Shown here piece after piece: positions 16,265 through 24,245 of a stretch of DNA of 24,932 nt. Position numbers and translations under genes: made by a program. Source of the stretch: Bacteroidales bacterium (GTDB lineage: Bacteria > Bacteroidota > Bacteroidia > Bacteroidales > Bacteroidaceae); NCBI GenBank assembly GCA_004552195.1, contig SFPC01000046.1, forward strand, positions 1-24,932, given 5' to 3'. How positions within the stretch are numbered: the stretch's first letter is position 1; each line of letters opens with the position of its first letter. Under the pieces are notes generated by a model that saw nothing but the letters and a program-made list of their open reading frames with translations, had not been told where the DNA came from and ran no database searches.

Positions 16265-17773
16265 TCAGAGTTTTTCAAGCATGAGCTGCAACGGGTTTTT
16301 GTCCGTCTGCGTCAGCTTGAGGCGCATCTCCGCCTTGGTGGCATCCTCCACCGAGAATTCCAGTCTGTCGCACAGCTGGAGGAAGGGGAGTGCTTCGCGG
16401 AAATCGCTATCGCCCGACATCATGGCCATCGTCTGCGGATTGGAAAGGGCGTTCTTCACATTGATCGAGCCGAAGAAGAGTTTGCCTTTGAAATCGTCCT
16501 TCTCTATAGCCGGTTGGGGCCTGGCCATGGAAAGCACCGGTGTGGGCAGGCTCACGTAGAATATGTCGCTTTTCACACCCAGGTAGAATTGGTTGTTCAC
16601 CGAGTACTGCCCCGGTTCCACCTCGTTGAGCAGTGCGCCGCCCAGTTTGGCGATGGTTTCCTTCACCTTCTTCTTGTCGCTCACCTTGACGAGGAAGCAG
16701 CTCTGCGGCCCGGCTTGCACATCGAAGGCGTTGACGGCCAGGAGTACATCGCCGTCGATGGACGACAGCAAGTTTTCGGCCATTTTCTGCTGTTCCTCGT
16801 TCAGGGCACCCGTTTGGCGCAGCGAGGGCATGACTACTTTGCTGAGTTCCTTGCCGTTGAGGTTGCAGTTGAACACGCAGAGTGCCGAGGCCGGCACGAA
16901 GTCGAGCAGTTCGCCGTCCACCTTGCCCAGCATCTTAGCGTTCTTCTCGATCAGTTCCTTGGCTTCGTCGGTCTGCGGCAGGCTTTGTACTGAGAGTGCT
17001 ACCTCACCCTTTTCCGTGTTCAGCTCAGCCAGCACGCTGTAGTCCTCCAGTTTGAGACCGGCGGGATAGAGCTGCTGCCACATCGCCATGCGCCGGAACG
17101 AAGGCTCGTTTTCCAGCTGTTTCATCAATTTTCCCGTCACGAGCAGCTGCATGTCCGTCTTCGCCTTGCAGAGCTGTTTGAAGTCGTCGCGTTCCAGAAT
17201 GCCCTGGTCGTCCTTGGCCAGCATACGCCGCTTGCCTTCGGCCACTACATCGCCTGCGGCTTCGTTTTCCATGCAGAGCAGGATGTCGTCGTCGAACATC
17301 AGCGTCATCGCGCCGCCCGCCTTGAGGATGTTCAGTCCGTCCTCCTTCACCAATTGTACGCCATTCTCCTGCTTGGCCATGGTGTTGACCAGTTCTGCCA
17401 GTTTGTCGGCATCGTGAACGGCGGCCACCATTCCCACAGCTTTAGGTTCAAAGTTTTCCACGAAGATGAACACGGGTTTGCGCAGGTCAATGCCCGCTTC
17501 GGCCGGGTCTTCAAAGATTTTTTTCAGTTTCTCTTGCGTTTCAACGGGCAAGCCCTGAGCAGCGAGCTGCGCCGTGAGTTTGTCCGCCAGCTGTTTGCTG
17601 TCCGCCGTCTGCGCTTTTTCCGCAATCTGCTTCACATCCACGCGCACCACTAAGGCGGCGTCTTTCGAGATGACGCGAGCGTACTTCGGTGTGTCGGAGC
17701 ACGAGGCCAGACAAACCATGACGATGAGGCTCATGCAGAGCATCAAGCGTCCGAAAAGGTTCTGTTTTCTCAT
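16265..17773 (-). CDS. DUF4836-family lipoprotein
   Basis: A 502-residue exported lipoprotein. The signal peptide (MRKQNLFGRLMLCMSLIVMV) ends in lipobox LASC with lipidated Cys25. The mature chain starts SDTPKYARVISKDAALVVRV, a phrase typical of DUF4836 proteins, in which repeated segments resemble one another (ALVVRVDVKQIAEKA, SALCVFNCNLNGKELSKV, LLAVNAFDVQAGPQSCFLVKV). The family is largely restricted to Bacteroidota and its function is unknown. The frame is open upstream to 17905, but ATG 17773 gives a clean signal peptide. It is followed by the FtsX-like permease on the same strand. I found no promoter box with a good consensus upstream. Confidence 0.9.
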   Translation of the reverse strand: MRKQNLFGRLMLCMSLIVMVCLASCSDTPKYARVISKDAALVVRVDVKQIAEKAQTADSKQLADKLTAQLAAQGLPVETQEKLKKIFEDPAEAGIDLRKPVFIFVENFEPKAVGMVAAVHDADKLAELVNTMAKQENGVQLVKEDGLNILKAGGAMTLMFDDDILLCMENEAAGDVVAEGKRRMLAKDDQGILERDDFKQLCKAKTDMQLLVTGKLMKQLENEPSFRRMAMWQQLYPAGLKLEDYSVLAELNTEKGEVALSVQSLPQTDEAKELIEKNAKMLGKVDGELLDFVPASALCVFNCNLNGKELSKVVMPSLRQTGALNEEQQKMAENLLSSIDGDVLLAVNAFDVQAGPQSCFLVKVSDKKKVKETIAKLGGALLNEVEPGQYSVNNQFYLGVKSDIFYVSLPTPVLSMARPQPAIEKDDFKGKLFFGSINVKNALSNPQTMAMMSGDSDFREALPFLQLCDRLEFSVEDATKAEMRLKLTQTDKNPLQLMLEKL

Positions 17774-18107
17774 ACTGTAATAGGTTATAAAGATGAATAA
17801 AGGGTTAACATTTAGAAAGCGGTTTCTGGTCGGTCTGTGCGTGCGGCCAAGCATACAGCGGATATTCCTGCGGGTAAAAGTGAACATAATCCTTGATATA
17901 ATCAAATATTTCGTCTCAAAAAGTGCCGTTCCGCATCATTTTTTCCGTTATCCCTTCCCCTTCCGCCCCGTTTCCCGCCGCGCCGGTGTTAATTCCTCAT
18001 AAATAGGGATTGTGTCGCGCGGCGCGGGCGGCTACCTTTGCAGCCGCAAATGTCAAAGACTATTCACTTTTAAGAACCGATTTTTCAAGAAAACCCATTA
18101 TCAGATC
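17774..18107. other. Divergent promoter region between DUF4836 and TonB receptor genes
   Basis: These 334 bases contain start regions for both flanking genes. For the rightward gene a strong promoter match sits at 18010-18040, described separately. For the leftward gene only a 7/8 match (AATATTTG on the minus strand, at 17903-17910) was seen. No short gene or RNA is evident. Confidence 0.6.
18010..18040 (+). promoter_or_regulatory. Bacteroidota-type promoter for the TonB receptor gene
   Basis: TACCTTTG at 18033-18040 is an exact TAnnTTTG -7 box, and TTG at 18010-18012 lies 20 bases upstream as the -33 element. Transcription would begin near 18045, about 60 bases before ATG 18108. This argues against the GTG at 18012 as translation start. 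Confidence 0.75.
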
Positions 18108-20492
18108 ATGCTATTACTCCCTTTACTCACGGCCCTGCTGCCCACTGACGCCGACTCGCTGAAGAATTTCGACATCGAGGAGGCCGTGGTGGTGGCATCG
18201 CCCAAAGAAAACGTGCAGCTGCGCCGGCAACCCCTCAGCGTGTCGCTCTTCAATGCCGAAACACTCCGCCTGCGGGGTGTGGGCGACGTCAAGGACCTGG
18301 CTGCCTGTGCGCCCAATTTCTATATGCCCGAATACGGCAGCAAAATCACTTCCGCCTGTTACATCCGGGGCATCGGCTCGCGCATCAATACCCCTGCCGT
18401 GGGACTGTATGTGGACAACGTGCCCTATGTTGACAAGTCGGCCTACGACTTCGAGTTCCAGGGCATCGACCGCGTGGACGTGATGCGCGGACCGCAGGGC
18501 ACGCTCTACGGACGCAACACCATGGGCGGCCTTATCCGCATCTTCACCGCCGACCCCATCACCCATGAGGGCGGTGAGGTAAAAGCCGGATGGACATCGC
18601 GCACCGGAGGCCGGCGCGTGGCCTTCAACACCTACCTGCACCCTGCCCCGCAAATGGGCATCAGCCTGAGCGGCTATTACAAGGGCGAGAACGGTTTCCG
18701 GCGCAACGCCTTCACGGGCGAGAAGCAGGACGGCAAGGAAACCGCCGGCGGAAGGCTCAGATGGTCCTGGCGGCCCACCGACGTGGTGAAGCTCGACTGG
18801 ACGGCCAGCTTTGAACATAACAACGAAGATGCCTGTCCCTATTACTACCTCGGCGCGAGCGACGGAACGGACGTGCAGCAAAATCCCACCATCGCACAAA
18901 ACCGTCCCAGCACGTACCGCCGCAACATGTTCAACACCGGGCTGGGCGTGGAGCACCGCCTGCCCGGCATGGTGCTCTCCTCCATCACCGCCTACCAGCT
19001 GCTGGACGACCGCCTCTTCATGGACCAGGATTTCACCGCCGCCGACATCTTCTCGCTCGAACAGCAGCAGCGGATGCACACCGTGAGCGAGGAAATCGCC
19101 CTGCGCAGCCCGGCAGCCGCCAGTGCGTGGAAATGGACCACCGGCGTGTTTGCCATGTGGCAGGACCTGACCACTGACTGCCCCGTGACGTTCTACCGCG
19201 ACGGTGTGGACTTCCTCAACGCCCAGCTGGCCGCCGTGATGCCCGCCCGGCCTGCGGTTTCGGTGAACTTCACGGGCGAAACGCTGCCCTTCGTGTCGCA
19301 CATGAAAACGCCTTCGGCCAATGTGGCCATGTTCCACCAGTCCACGTTCAACGACTTGCTGGTCAAGGGACTTTCGCTCACCTTGGGCGTGCGTCTCGAC
19401 TACGACTACCGCCGGCTCAACCTGGCTTCGGGAACGGCATCGGCCATCCCGTACCATTTCGGCATGAGCATGGGACCCACCATGGCGTTCAACACCGAGA
19501 TGGAGGCCAATCCCGCACAGAACGGCAAGCTGAGCCACGACAGCTGGCAGGTGTTGCCCAAAGGCGCGTTGAACTATGCCCTGCCCGACGAGCTGGGACA
19601 GGTGTACTTCAGCGTGGCGAAAGGTTACCGCTCGGGCGGCTACAACATCCAGTCGTATTCCGATCTGAGCCAGAACCTGCTGCGCCGCCAGATCATGACG
19701 GGCGTGAAGGACTACAGCACGCAGGTCATCAACCGCCTGCCCCTGCCCGATGCGGCCAAGCAGGCCGCGCTCGCCGGGATGAATGCCGCACTCGACCGGT
19801 ACACGCCCGCCGAACCCGACCTGAACACGCTCTACTACAAGCCGGAGTACACCTGGAGCTATGAGCTGGGCACCCACCTGAACCTGGCGGGGAAGGCGTT
19901 GCAGCTGGATTTGGCCACGTTCTACATGAAGACGCGCGACCAGCAACTGGCCCGCTTCTCGGAGAGCGGCATGGGGCGCGTCATGGTCAATGCCGGGCGT
20001 AGCCGCAGCTGCGGCGTGGAGGCATCGTTGCGCTCATTGCTGCTCGCCGACCGCCTGCAGCTGGCCGCAGCCTATGGCTACACCGATGCCGTGTTCACCA
20101 ACTACTACCTGGGTGTGCCTGCTGAAGGCATGGAGCCGGTGGATTATACCGACAACCGCGTGCCCTACGTGCCCGCCCATACGCTGAGTGCCTCGGCCGA
20201 CTTCCGTCAGCCGCTGAAGGGCAAGGTGGTGCGCGCCTTCAGCCTCGGGGCGGATGTGCGCGGGGCAGGCTCTGTGATGTGGGACGAGGCCAACTCCTTC
20301 AGCCAGGACTTCTATGCCACGCTCGGCGCACGGCTCGGCCTGGAGCTGGCCGGCGGCGTACGGGTGGAGGCGTGGGGACGTAACCTCACGGCCACGCAAT
20401 ATGCCACCTTCAGTTTTGACAGCATGAACCGCCGTTTTGCCCAGTACAACGTGCCGCGCCACTTCGGGGTGGACGTTACGTGGCAATTCTGA
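18108..20492 (+). CDS. TonB-dependent outer-membrane receptor
   Basis: A 794-residue outer-membrane importer powered by TonB. Residues 1-17 (MLLLPLLTALLPTDADS) form a short hydrophobic signal peptide unusually lacking N-terminal positive charge. The plug domain follows (about 20-160), with EEAVVVASPKENVQLRRQPL, RLRGVGDVKDLAACAPN, YIRGIGSR, VGLYVDNVPY, and the plug-end hallmark IDRVDVMRGPQGTLYGRNTMGG. The rest is beta-barrel, ending FAQYNVPRHFGVDVTWQF with a terminal Phe. There is no carboxypeptidase-like N-terminal domain and no SusD partner, so it is not a polysaccharide-locus SusC. It resembles the siderophore/heme or cobalamin type; the substrate cannot be assigned. A promoter match at 18033 supports the start. 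The DUF3795 gene follows by 30 bases. Confidence 0.93.
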   Translation: MLLLPLLTALLPTDADSLKNFDIEEAVVVASPKENVQLRRQPLSVSLFNAETLRLRGVGDVKDLAACAPNFYMPEYGSKITSACYIRGIGSRINTPAVGLYVDNVPYVDKSAYDFEFQGIDRVDVMRGPQGTLYGRNTMGGLIRIFTADPITHEGGEVKAGWTSRTGGRRVAFNTYLHPAPQMGISLSGYYKGENGFRRNAFTGEKQDGKETAGGRLRWSWRPTDVVKLDWTASFEHNNEDACPYYYLGASDGTDVQQNPTIAQNRPSTYRRNMFNTGLGVEHRLPGMVLSSITAYQLLDDRLFMDQDFTAADIFSLEQQQRMHTVSEEIALRSPAAASAWKWTTGVFAMWQDLTTDCPVTFYRDGVDFLNAQLAAVMPARPAVSVNFTGETLPFVSHMKTPSANVAMFHQSTFNDLLVKGLSLTLGVRLDYDYRRLNLASGTASAIPYHFGMSMGPTMAFNTEMEANPAQNGKLSHDSWQVLPKGALNYALPDELGQVYFSVAKGYRSGGYNIQSYSDLSQNLLRRQIMTGVKDYSTQVINRLPLPDAAKQAALAGMNAALDRYTPAEPDLNTLYYKPEYTWSYELGTHLNLAGKALQLDLATFYMKTRDQQLARFSESGMGRVMVNAGRSRSCGVEASLRSLLLADRLQLAAAYGYTDAVFTNYYLGVPAEGMEPVDYTDNRVPYVPAHTLSASADFRQPLKGKVVRAFSLGADVRGAGSVMWDEANSFSQDFYATLGARLGLELAGGVRVEAWGRNLTATQYATFSFDSMNRRFAQYNVPRHFGVDVTWQF

Positions 20493-20522
20493 ACCCGTTC
20501 CCTCATTTAAACTACTGTTTTC

Positions 20523-20876
20523 ATGAAACAGCTGATTGCTTATTGCGGAATTGACTGCGAACAATGCGAAGCCCGCATTGCCACGGTGCGCGATGACCGT
20601 GCGCTGCGCGAAGCGGTGGCCCGGAAATGGGCGGAGCTGAACAACGCGCCGGAAATCCAACCGGAAATGATCAACTGCATGGGCTGCCGCACGGAGGGTT
20701 GCAAGACGTACTATTGCACCGACTTGTGTCCCATCAGGCAGTGTGCCCGGCAAAAACAAGTGGAAACCTGTGCCGGTTGCGATGCGATGCCGGTCTGCGC
20801 CAAGTTGGCCGCTGTTACAACAAACGCTCCCGGGGCTCGGGAGCGTTTGCAACAGGCACGTGATGCAGCCTTTTGA
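20523..20876 (+). CDS. DUF3795 cysteine-rich protein
   Basis: A 117-residue protein beginning MKQLIAYCGIDCEQCEARIA, the typical DUF3795 opening. It is unusually rich in cysteine: CGIDCEQC, INCMGCRTEGCKTYYCTDLCPIRQC and CAGCDAMPVC, about 14 Cys in all, suggesting zinc or iron-sulfur binding. No catalytic function is known for the family. It starts 30 bases after the TonB receptor stop on the same strand and is probably co-transcribed. The last 20 codons contain a perfect 11-bp hairpin (20821-20849). Confidence 0.9.
   Translation: MKQLIAYCGIDCEQCEARIATVRDDRALREAVARKWAELNNAPEIQPEMINCMGCRTEGCKTYYCTDLCPIRQCARQKQVETCAGCDAMPVCAKLAAVTTNAPGARERLQQARDAAF
20821..20849 (+). other. Terminator-like hairpin inside the DUF3795 coding end
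   Basis: CAAACGCTCCC (20821-20831) pairs perfectly over 11 bp with GGGAGCGTTTG (20839-20849) around a seven-base loop. It is within the last 20 codons of the gene and is followed by CAACAGG rather than a T-run. Confidence 0.6.
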
Positions 20877-20913
20877 GACATTGGGAGGTTTTTGCAGTGT
20901 TTATAAGAGATAA

Positions 20914-20983
20914 GGTTATGAGGTTATAAAGTTACTCTGGCGTATTCCTGTCGTTCAGTCAGTAATTTTATAACCTCATAACC
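20914..20983. repeat. Intergenic palindromic repeat, copy D
   Basis: A 70-base inverted repeat. GGTTATGAGGTTATAA (20914-20929) has its exact reverse complement at 20968-20983, with inner pairing through AGTTACT / AGTAATT. It lies between the convergent DUF3795 and hsdR genes and marks the boundary of the restriction locus. It is slightly shorter than copies A and C. Confidence 0.88.
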
Positions 20984-20996
20984 TTTTTCCTTATAC

Positions 20997-23900
20997 TTAC
21001 GGTTCTGCTGCCATGGAAAGACTGGACACGTTATCCATCGCATAGGTGCGAGGCTGGCTATGGCGTTTGAAACTTTCAGCCTGCTCCAGGATTTCCTTGA
21101 ACACTTCGTCACGGATTTTCGGCGGATAACCTGCACCAGCCAGGAGGATAATCACGTTCATCTTCAATGTGGCCCTCAGGTCCGGACGGTTCAGCCAATC
21201 CTCCACGTCCGACTGCTCTTCCACCATTTCCTTTACCTGTTTGGCCAGTTCCGTCAACTTCTCATCCGGGAAGTGCTCAATGAACCCGTATTTCACCGCC
21301 ACGGATTTCAGTATGTCGAAGAATGCTTTCTCTTGCAATGAAAGCCCAATGGAATCGCCGGCGGTACGTTCGCTGGCCACATCTTCCATCAGCCGTACCA
21401 TTTCGCCAACGACTTCGTCAATCACATCGTTGGCCAGGGCGGCATCGTCCGAACGGTCATTGTACTTCTTGACAATATCCTCCAAGCGTTTCGTGAAGTC
21501 AATGCCTTTCATCCTGTTGACATTCCGCAGCGATTCGATAACCTGTTTCAAAAGCTGCTCCATCAGTTTGACTTTCGTGTTCTTGTAAGGTATCTGTTCG
21601 AGTCGTTTCATGTATTCCGCAGAAAGCAGGTCGATTTCCTCATCGGCTGCCACGCCGATTTTCGTCACCTCCTCCACCGCTTCGGACATCAAGGCATCTT
21701 TCAGCATTTCGGCCACACGCTTGTTCATCTTGGCCGTGTCCGGCGCGTTGCCTCTTGTCAGTTTGGAAATGATGGAACGGATGGCCAGCAGGAAATGAAT
21801 GTCATTGTCTTCCGCTGCGGTCAGTTGTTCCGAGTTGCAGCAGATGTCGTATGCGCTTTTCATCTTCCGGCAGTGGCGCATAAACCGCGTTTCAAGTTCT
21901 TTGGTACGCTGGATATGTTCCGCTCCCGCTTGAAGGATTCGTAACTGTTCAAGCGGCGAGCCGACGAAATAGCCCGACCAATCAAAGGTGTGGAACATTC
22001 GCTTCATCACGTCCAATTCGTCCTTCACCACCTTCAGTGCCTCGTCTGTGGTTTCCAGGTCCGGACCATCAACGTCACCGTTCCGGCCATATTTGCGAAG
22101 AGCTTCGTTCATCTGCCGCTTGATGCCGAGATAGTCAACCACAAGCCCCTTCTCTTTTCCAGGGTAAACACGGTTGACCCGCGAAATGGTCTGTATCAGC
22201 GTGTGCATCTGCAAAGGTTTGAAGCAATACATGGTATCTAGGCTTGGCACGTCGAACCCCGTTATCCACATGTCGACCACCATGGCAATCTTGAAATTGC
22301 TTTTCTTCTCCTTGAACTGTTTGTCCAGCGTTTTGCGGTATTCGTCACCCCCGAGCAGATTATAAAGCTCTTCGGGGTCATTGTCCTTGTCGCGCGTGAT
22401 GACCATGGCGAGGCGCGGCATCGGCTTGATTTCCTGGCGTTCCTTCTCCGAAAGCGTTTCCCCTTCGATACATTCTTTGACTTCGACCCATTCCGGTCGC
22501 AAACGGACTATTGCCTGATAAAGATTCCAGGCAATGGAACGGCTGCTGCACACAATCATCGCCTTGCCCAACACCGTTGAGCCTTCTTCGAGCCGTTTTT
22601 CGTAGTGTTCCACCATGTCTTGGGCAATCCGGTCCAGCAGGTCTGGGTCATTGAGGATACGGTCCATCCTCGTCATCTGTTTCTTGCTTTCCTCTATCTG
22701 ATAGCCGCTCGCGCCCTCGGATTTGCATTGCTCGTAAAACAGCTCAATCTCTTTGACTTTCTCCGAGTCAATCATCACCTTTGCTGCACGGCCCTCATAG
22801 ACTATCTTGCGTGTAATTTCGTCCGCCACCGCTTCGGTCATGAGGTAGCTGTCCACCACCGGGCCGAACACGTGCAGCGTCTCTTCGAGCGGCGTTCCGG
22901 AGAATCCCACGTAGGTGGCGTTAGGCAGGGAATCGCGCAAGTATTTGGCAAAGCCATAATGGTGCCTTACGCCCTTTTCCGTGACGGTCGTTTTCTGTCC
23001 CAAGCCGGTTTGCGAACGATGGGCCTCGTCGGATATGCAGACAATGTTTGCACGGTTGCTCAGCAGACCGGTACCTTCCTCAAATTTCTGGATTGTTGTC
23101 AGATAAACGCCTCCGGCTGTGCGGTTTTCCAAATGCTCTTTCAGCTTCTCCCGGCTTTCTACCTGGACGATGGTCTTGTCGCCGATGAATTTGGTGGCAT
23201 TCAGGAACGACTTGGCCAACTGGTCGTCAAGGTCTGTGCGGTCCGTAATCAGCACAATGGTCGGACTGCTCAGAGGTTTGGAGCGCATGAGTTGCCGGGC
23301 GAGGAACAGCATGGTGTACGACTTTCCGCAGCCTGTAGCTCCGAAGTAGGTACCGCCTTTCCCGTCGCCGCCGGGATTGAGCCGCGAATGTTCCAGGATA
23401 TGGTGGTACAGCTTCGTGGTGGCGAAGTACTGCGGATAGCGGCACACGATTTTGTCCTCGCCTTTGGGCGTGTCGGGCAGGAAGATGAAGTTGTGCAACA
23501 CATCCAGCAAGCGTTCCCTTCTGAACAATCCGCGCATCATGGTGAACATCGTGTCGAATGCACCGTCAAGAATGGAGTCGGCAGCTTCCACTTTGTGCCA
23601 GCCGTAGAAATAATCGTAGGGCGCAAAGAGCGAACCGATTTTATTGTTCACGCCGTCGCTGATTACCACGAACGCATTGTAACGGAACAGCTTGGGGATG
23701 TCACGCCGATAGCGCACCGTCAGTTGCTTGTAGGCGTTTTCGATGGTGGTATGCTGCTTGATGGCATTCTTGAATTCGAGCACCACCAAGGGCAGGCCGT
23801 TGACAAACACTATGCCGTCAGGAATGCGGCGGTGTTCTCCGTCAATGGCAAACTGGTTGACGAACTTGAAGATATTGTTCTTTCCCAACGCATTCTTTTC

Positions 23901-24245
23901 CACCTCGGTATAGTCGATGGGCCAGATATGCAGATTGGGCTGTTCGGGATTGGTCCGTTTCAACGAAAAGCCTTCTTGCAGCAGTCGTAACGCTTCTGCG
24001 TTTTCTGCATACACGCCACCTCCGTCCGACGTTTCCAGTCTGGCGATGGCCCGGTTGATTTCATCCTCGGTGATATGGTCGGCTTCATGTTTCCTCTGCA
24101 AATAAAGGCGTAGGTCATCGTAGAGAATGACATCCCGTGTATCGCGCGGAATGCTTTCCCCATGCACATAGTCGTAACCCTCCTTCTTGAAAAGCTCGAC
24201 AAAAGCTTGCTCTAACTGGGCTTCGTTGAAGTGTGCCATCTTCAT
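20997..24245 (-). CDS. hsdR: Type I restriction-modification enzyme, R subunit HsdR
   Basis: The 1082-residue motor and nuclease subunit of a type I restriction system, which translocates DNA after target recognition by HsdS/HsdM and cuts it. An N-terminal PD-(D/E)xK nuclease is visible (Asp143 in IPDGIVFVNG; Glu157 and Lys159 in VLEFKN). The superfamily 2 helicase motor follows: Walker A GATGCGKS (302-309), DEAHRSQ (406), GFSGTPLE, and QTISRVNRVYPGKEKGLVVDY near the second RecA domain. The C-terminal third is a DUF3387-type domain with coiled coils (about 880-1060). The ATG at 24245 overlaps the upstream stop as ATGA, which fixes the start and suggests translational coupling. hsdM and hsdS are not in the window and would lie beyond the right edge or elsewhere. 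The gene looks intact. Confidence 0.96.
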   Translation of the reverse strand: MKMAHFNEAQLEQAFVELFKKEGYDYVHGESIPRDTRDVILYDDLRLYLQRKHEADHITEDEINRAIARLETSDGGGVYAENAEALRLLQEGFSLKRTNPEQPNLHIWPIDYTEVEKNALGKNNIFKFVNQFAIDGEHRRIPDGIVFVNGLPLVVLEFKNAIKQHTTIENAYKQLTVRYRRDIPKLFRYNAFVVISDGVNNKIGSLFAPYDYFYGWHKVEAADSILDGAFDTMFTMMRGLFRRERLLDVLHNFIFLPDTPKGEDKIVCRYPQYFATTKLYHHILEHSRLNPGGDGKGGTYFGATGCGKSYTMLFLARQLMRSKPLSSPTIVLITDRTDLDDQLAKSFLNATKFIGDKTIVQVESREKLKEHLENRTAGGVYLTTIQKFEEGTGLLSNRANIVCISDEAHRSQTGLGQKTTVTEKGVRHHYGFAKYLRDSLPNATYVGFSGTPLEETLHVFGPVVDSYLMTEAVADEITRKIVYEGRAAKVMIDSEKVKEIELFYEQCKSEGASGYQIEESKKQMTRMDRILNDPDLLDRIAQDMVEHYEKRLEEGSTVLGKAMIVCSSRSIAWNLYQAIVRLRPEWVEVKECIEGETLSEKERQEIKPMPRLAMVITRDKDNDPEELYNLLGGDEYRKTLDKQFKEKKSNFKIAMVVDMWITGFDVPSLDTMYCFKPLQMHTLIQTISRVNRVYPGKEKGLVVDYLGIKRQMNEALRKYGRNGDVDGPDLETTDEALKVVKDELDVMKRMFHTFDWSGYFVGSPLEQLRILQAGAEHIQRTKELETRFMRHCRKMKSAYDICCNSEQLTAAEDNDIHFLLAIRSIISKLTRGNAPDTAKMNKRVAEMLKDALMSEAVEEVTKIGVAADEEIDLLSAEYMKRLEQIPYKNTKVKLMEQLLKQVIESLRNVNRMKGIDFTKRLEDIVKKYNDRSDDAALANDVIDEVVGEMVRLMEDVASERTAGDSIGLSLQEKAFFDILKSVAVKYGFIEHFPDEKLTELAKQVKEMVEEQSDVEDWLNRPDLRATLKMNVIILLAGAGYPPKIRDEVFKEILEQAESFKRHSQPRTYAMDNVSSLSMAAEP

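Noticed and set aside
17774..17905. N-terminal extension of the DUF4836 lipoprotein to 17905
   Set aside because: It would place 44 residues before a complete lipoprotein signal peptide.
18012..18107. GTG start at 18012 for the TonB receptor
   Set aside because: The likely promoter (TTG at 18010, TACCTTTG at 18033) would put transcription start downstream of this codon.
18123..19946. Minus-strand open frame of 607 codons
   Set aside because: Antisense to the TonB-dependent receptor; composition is His/Val/Gly-rich shadow sequence without motifs.
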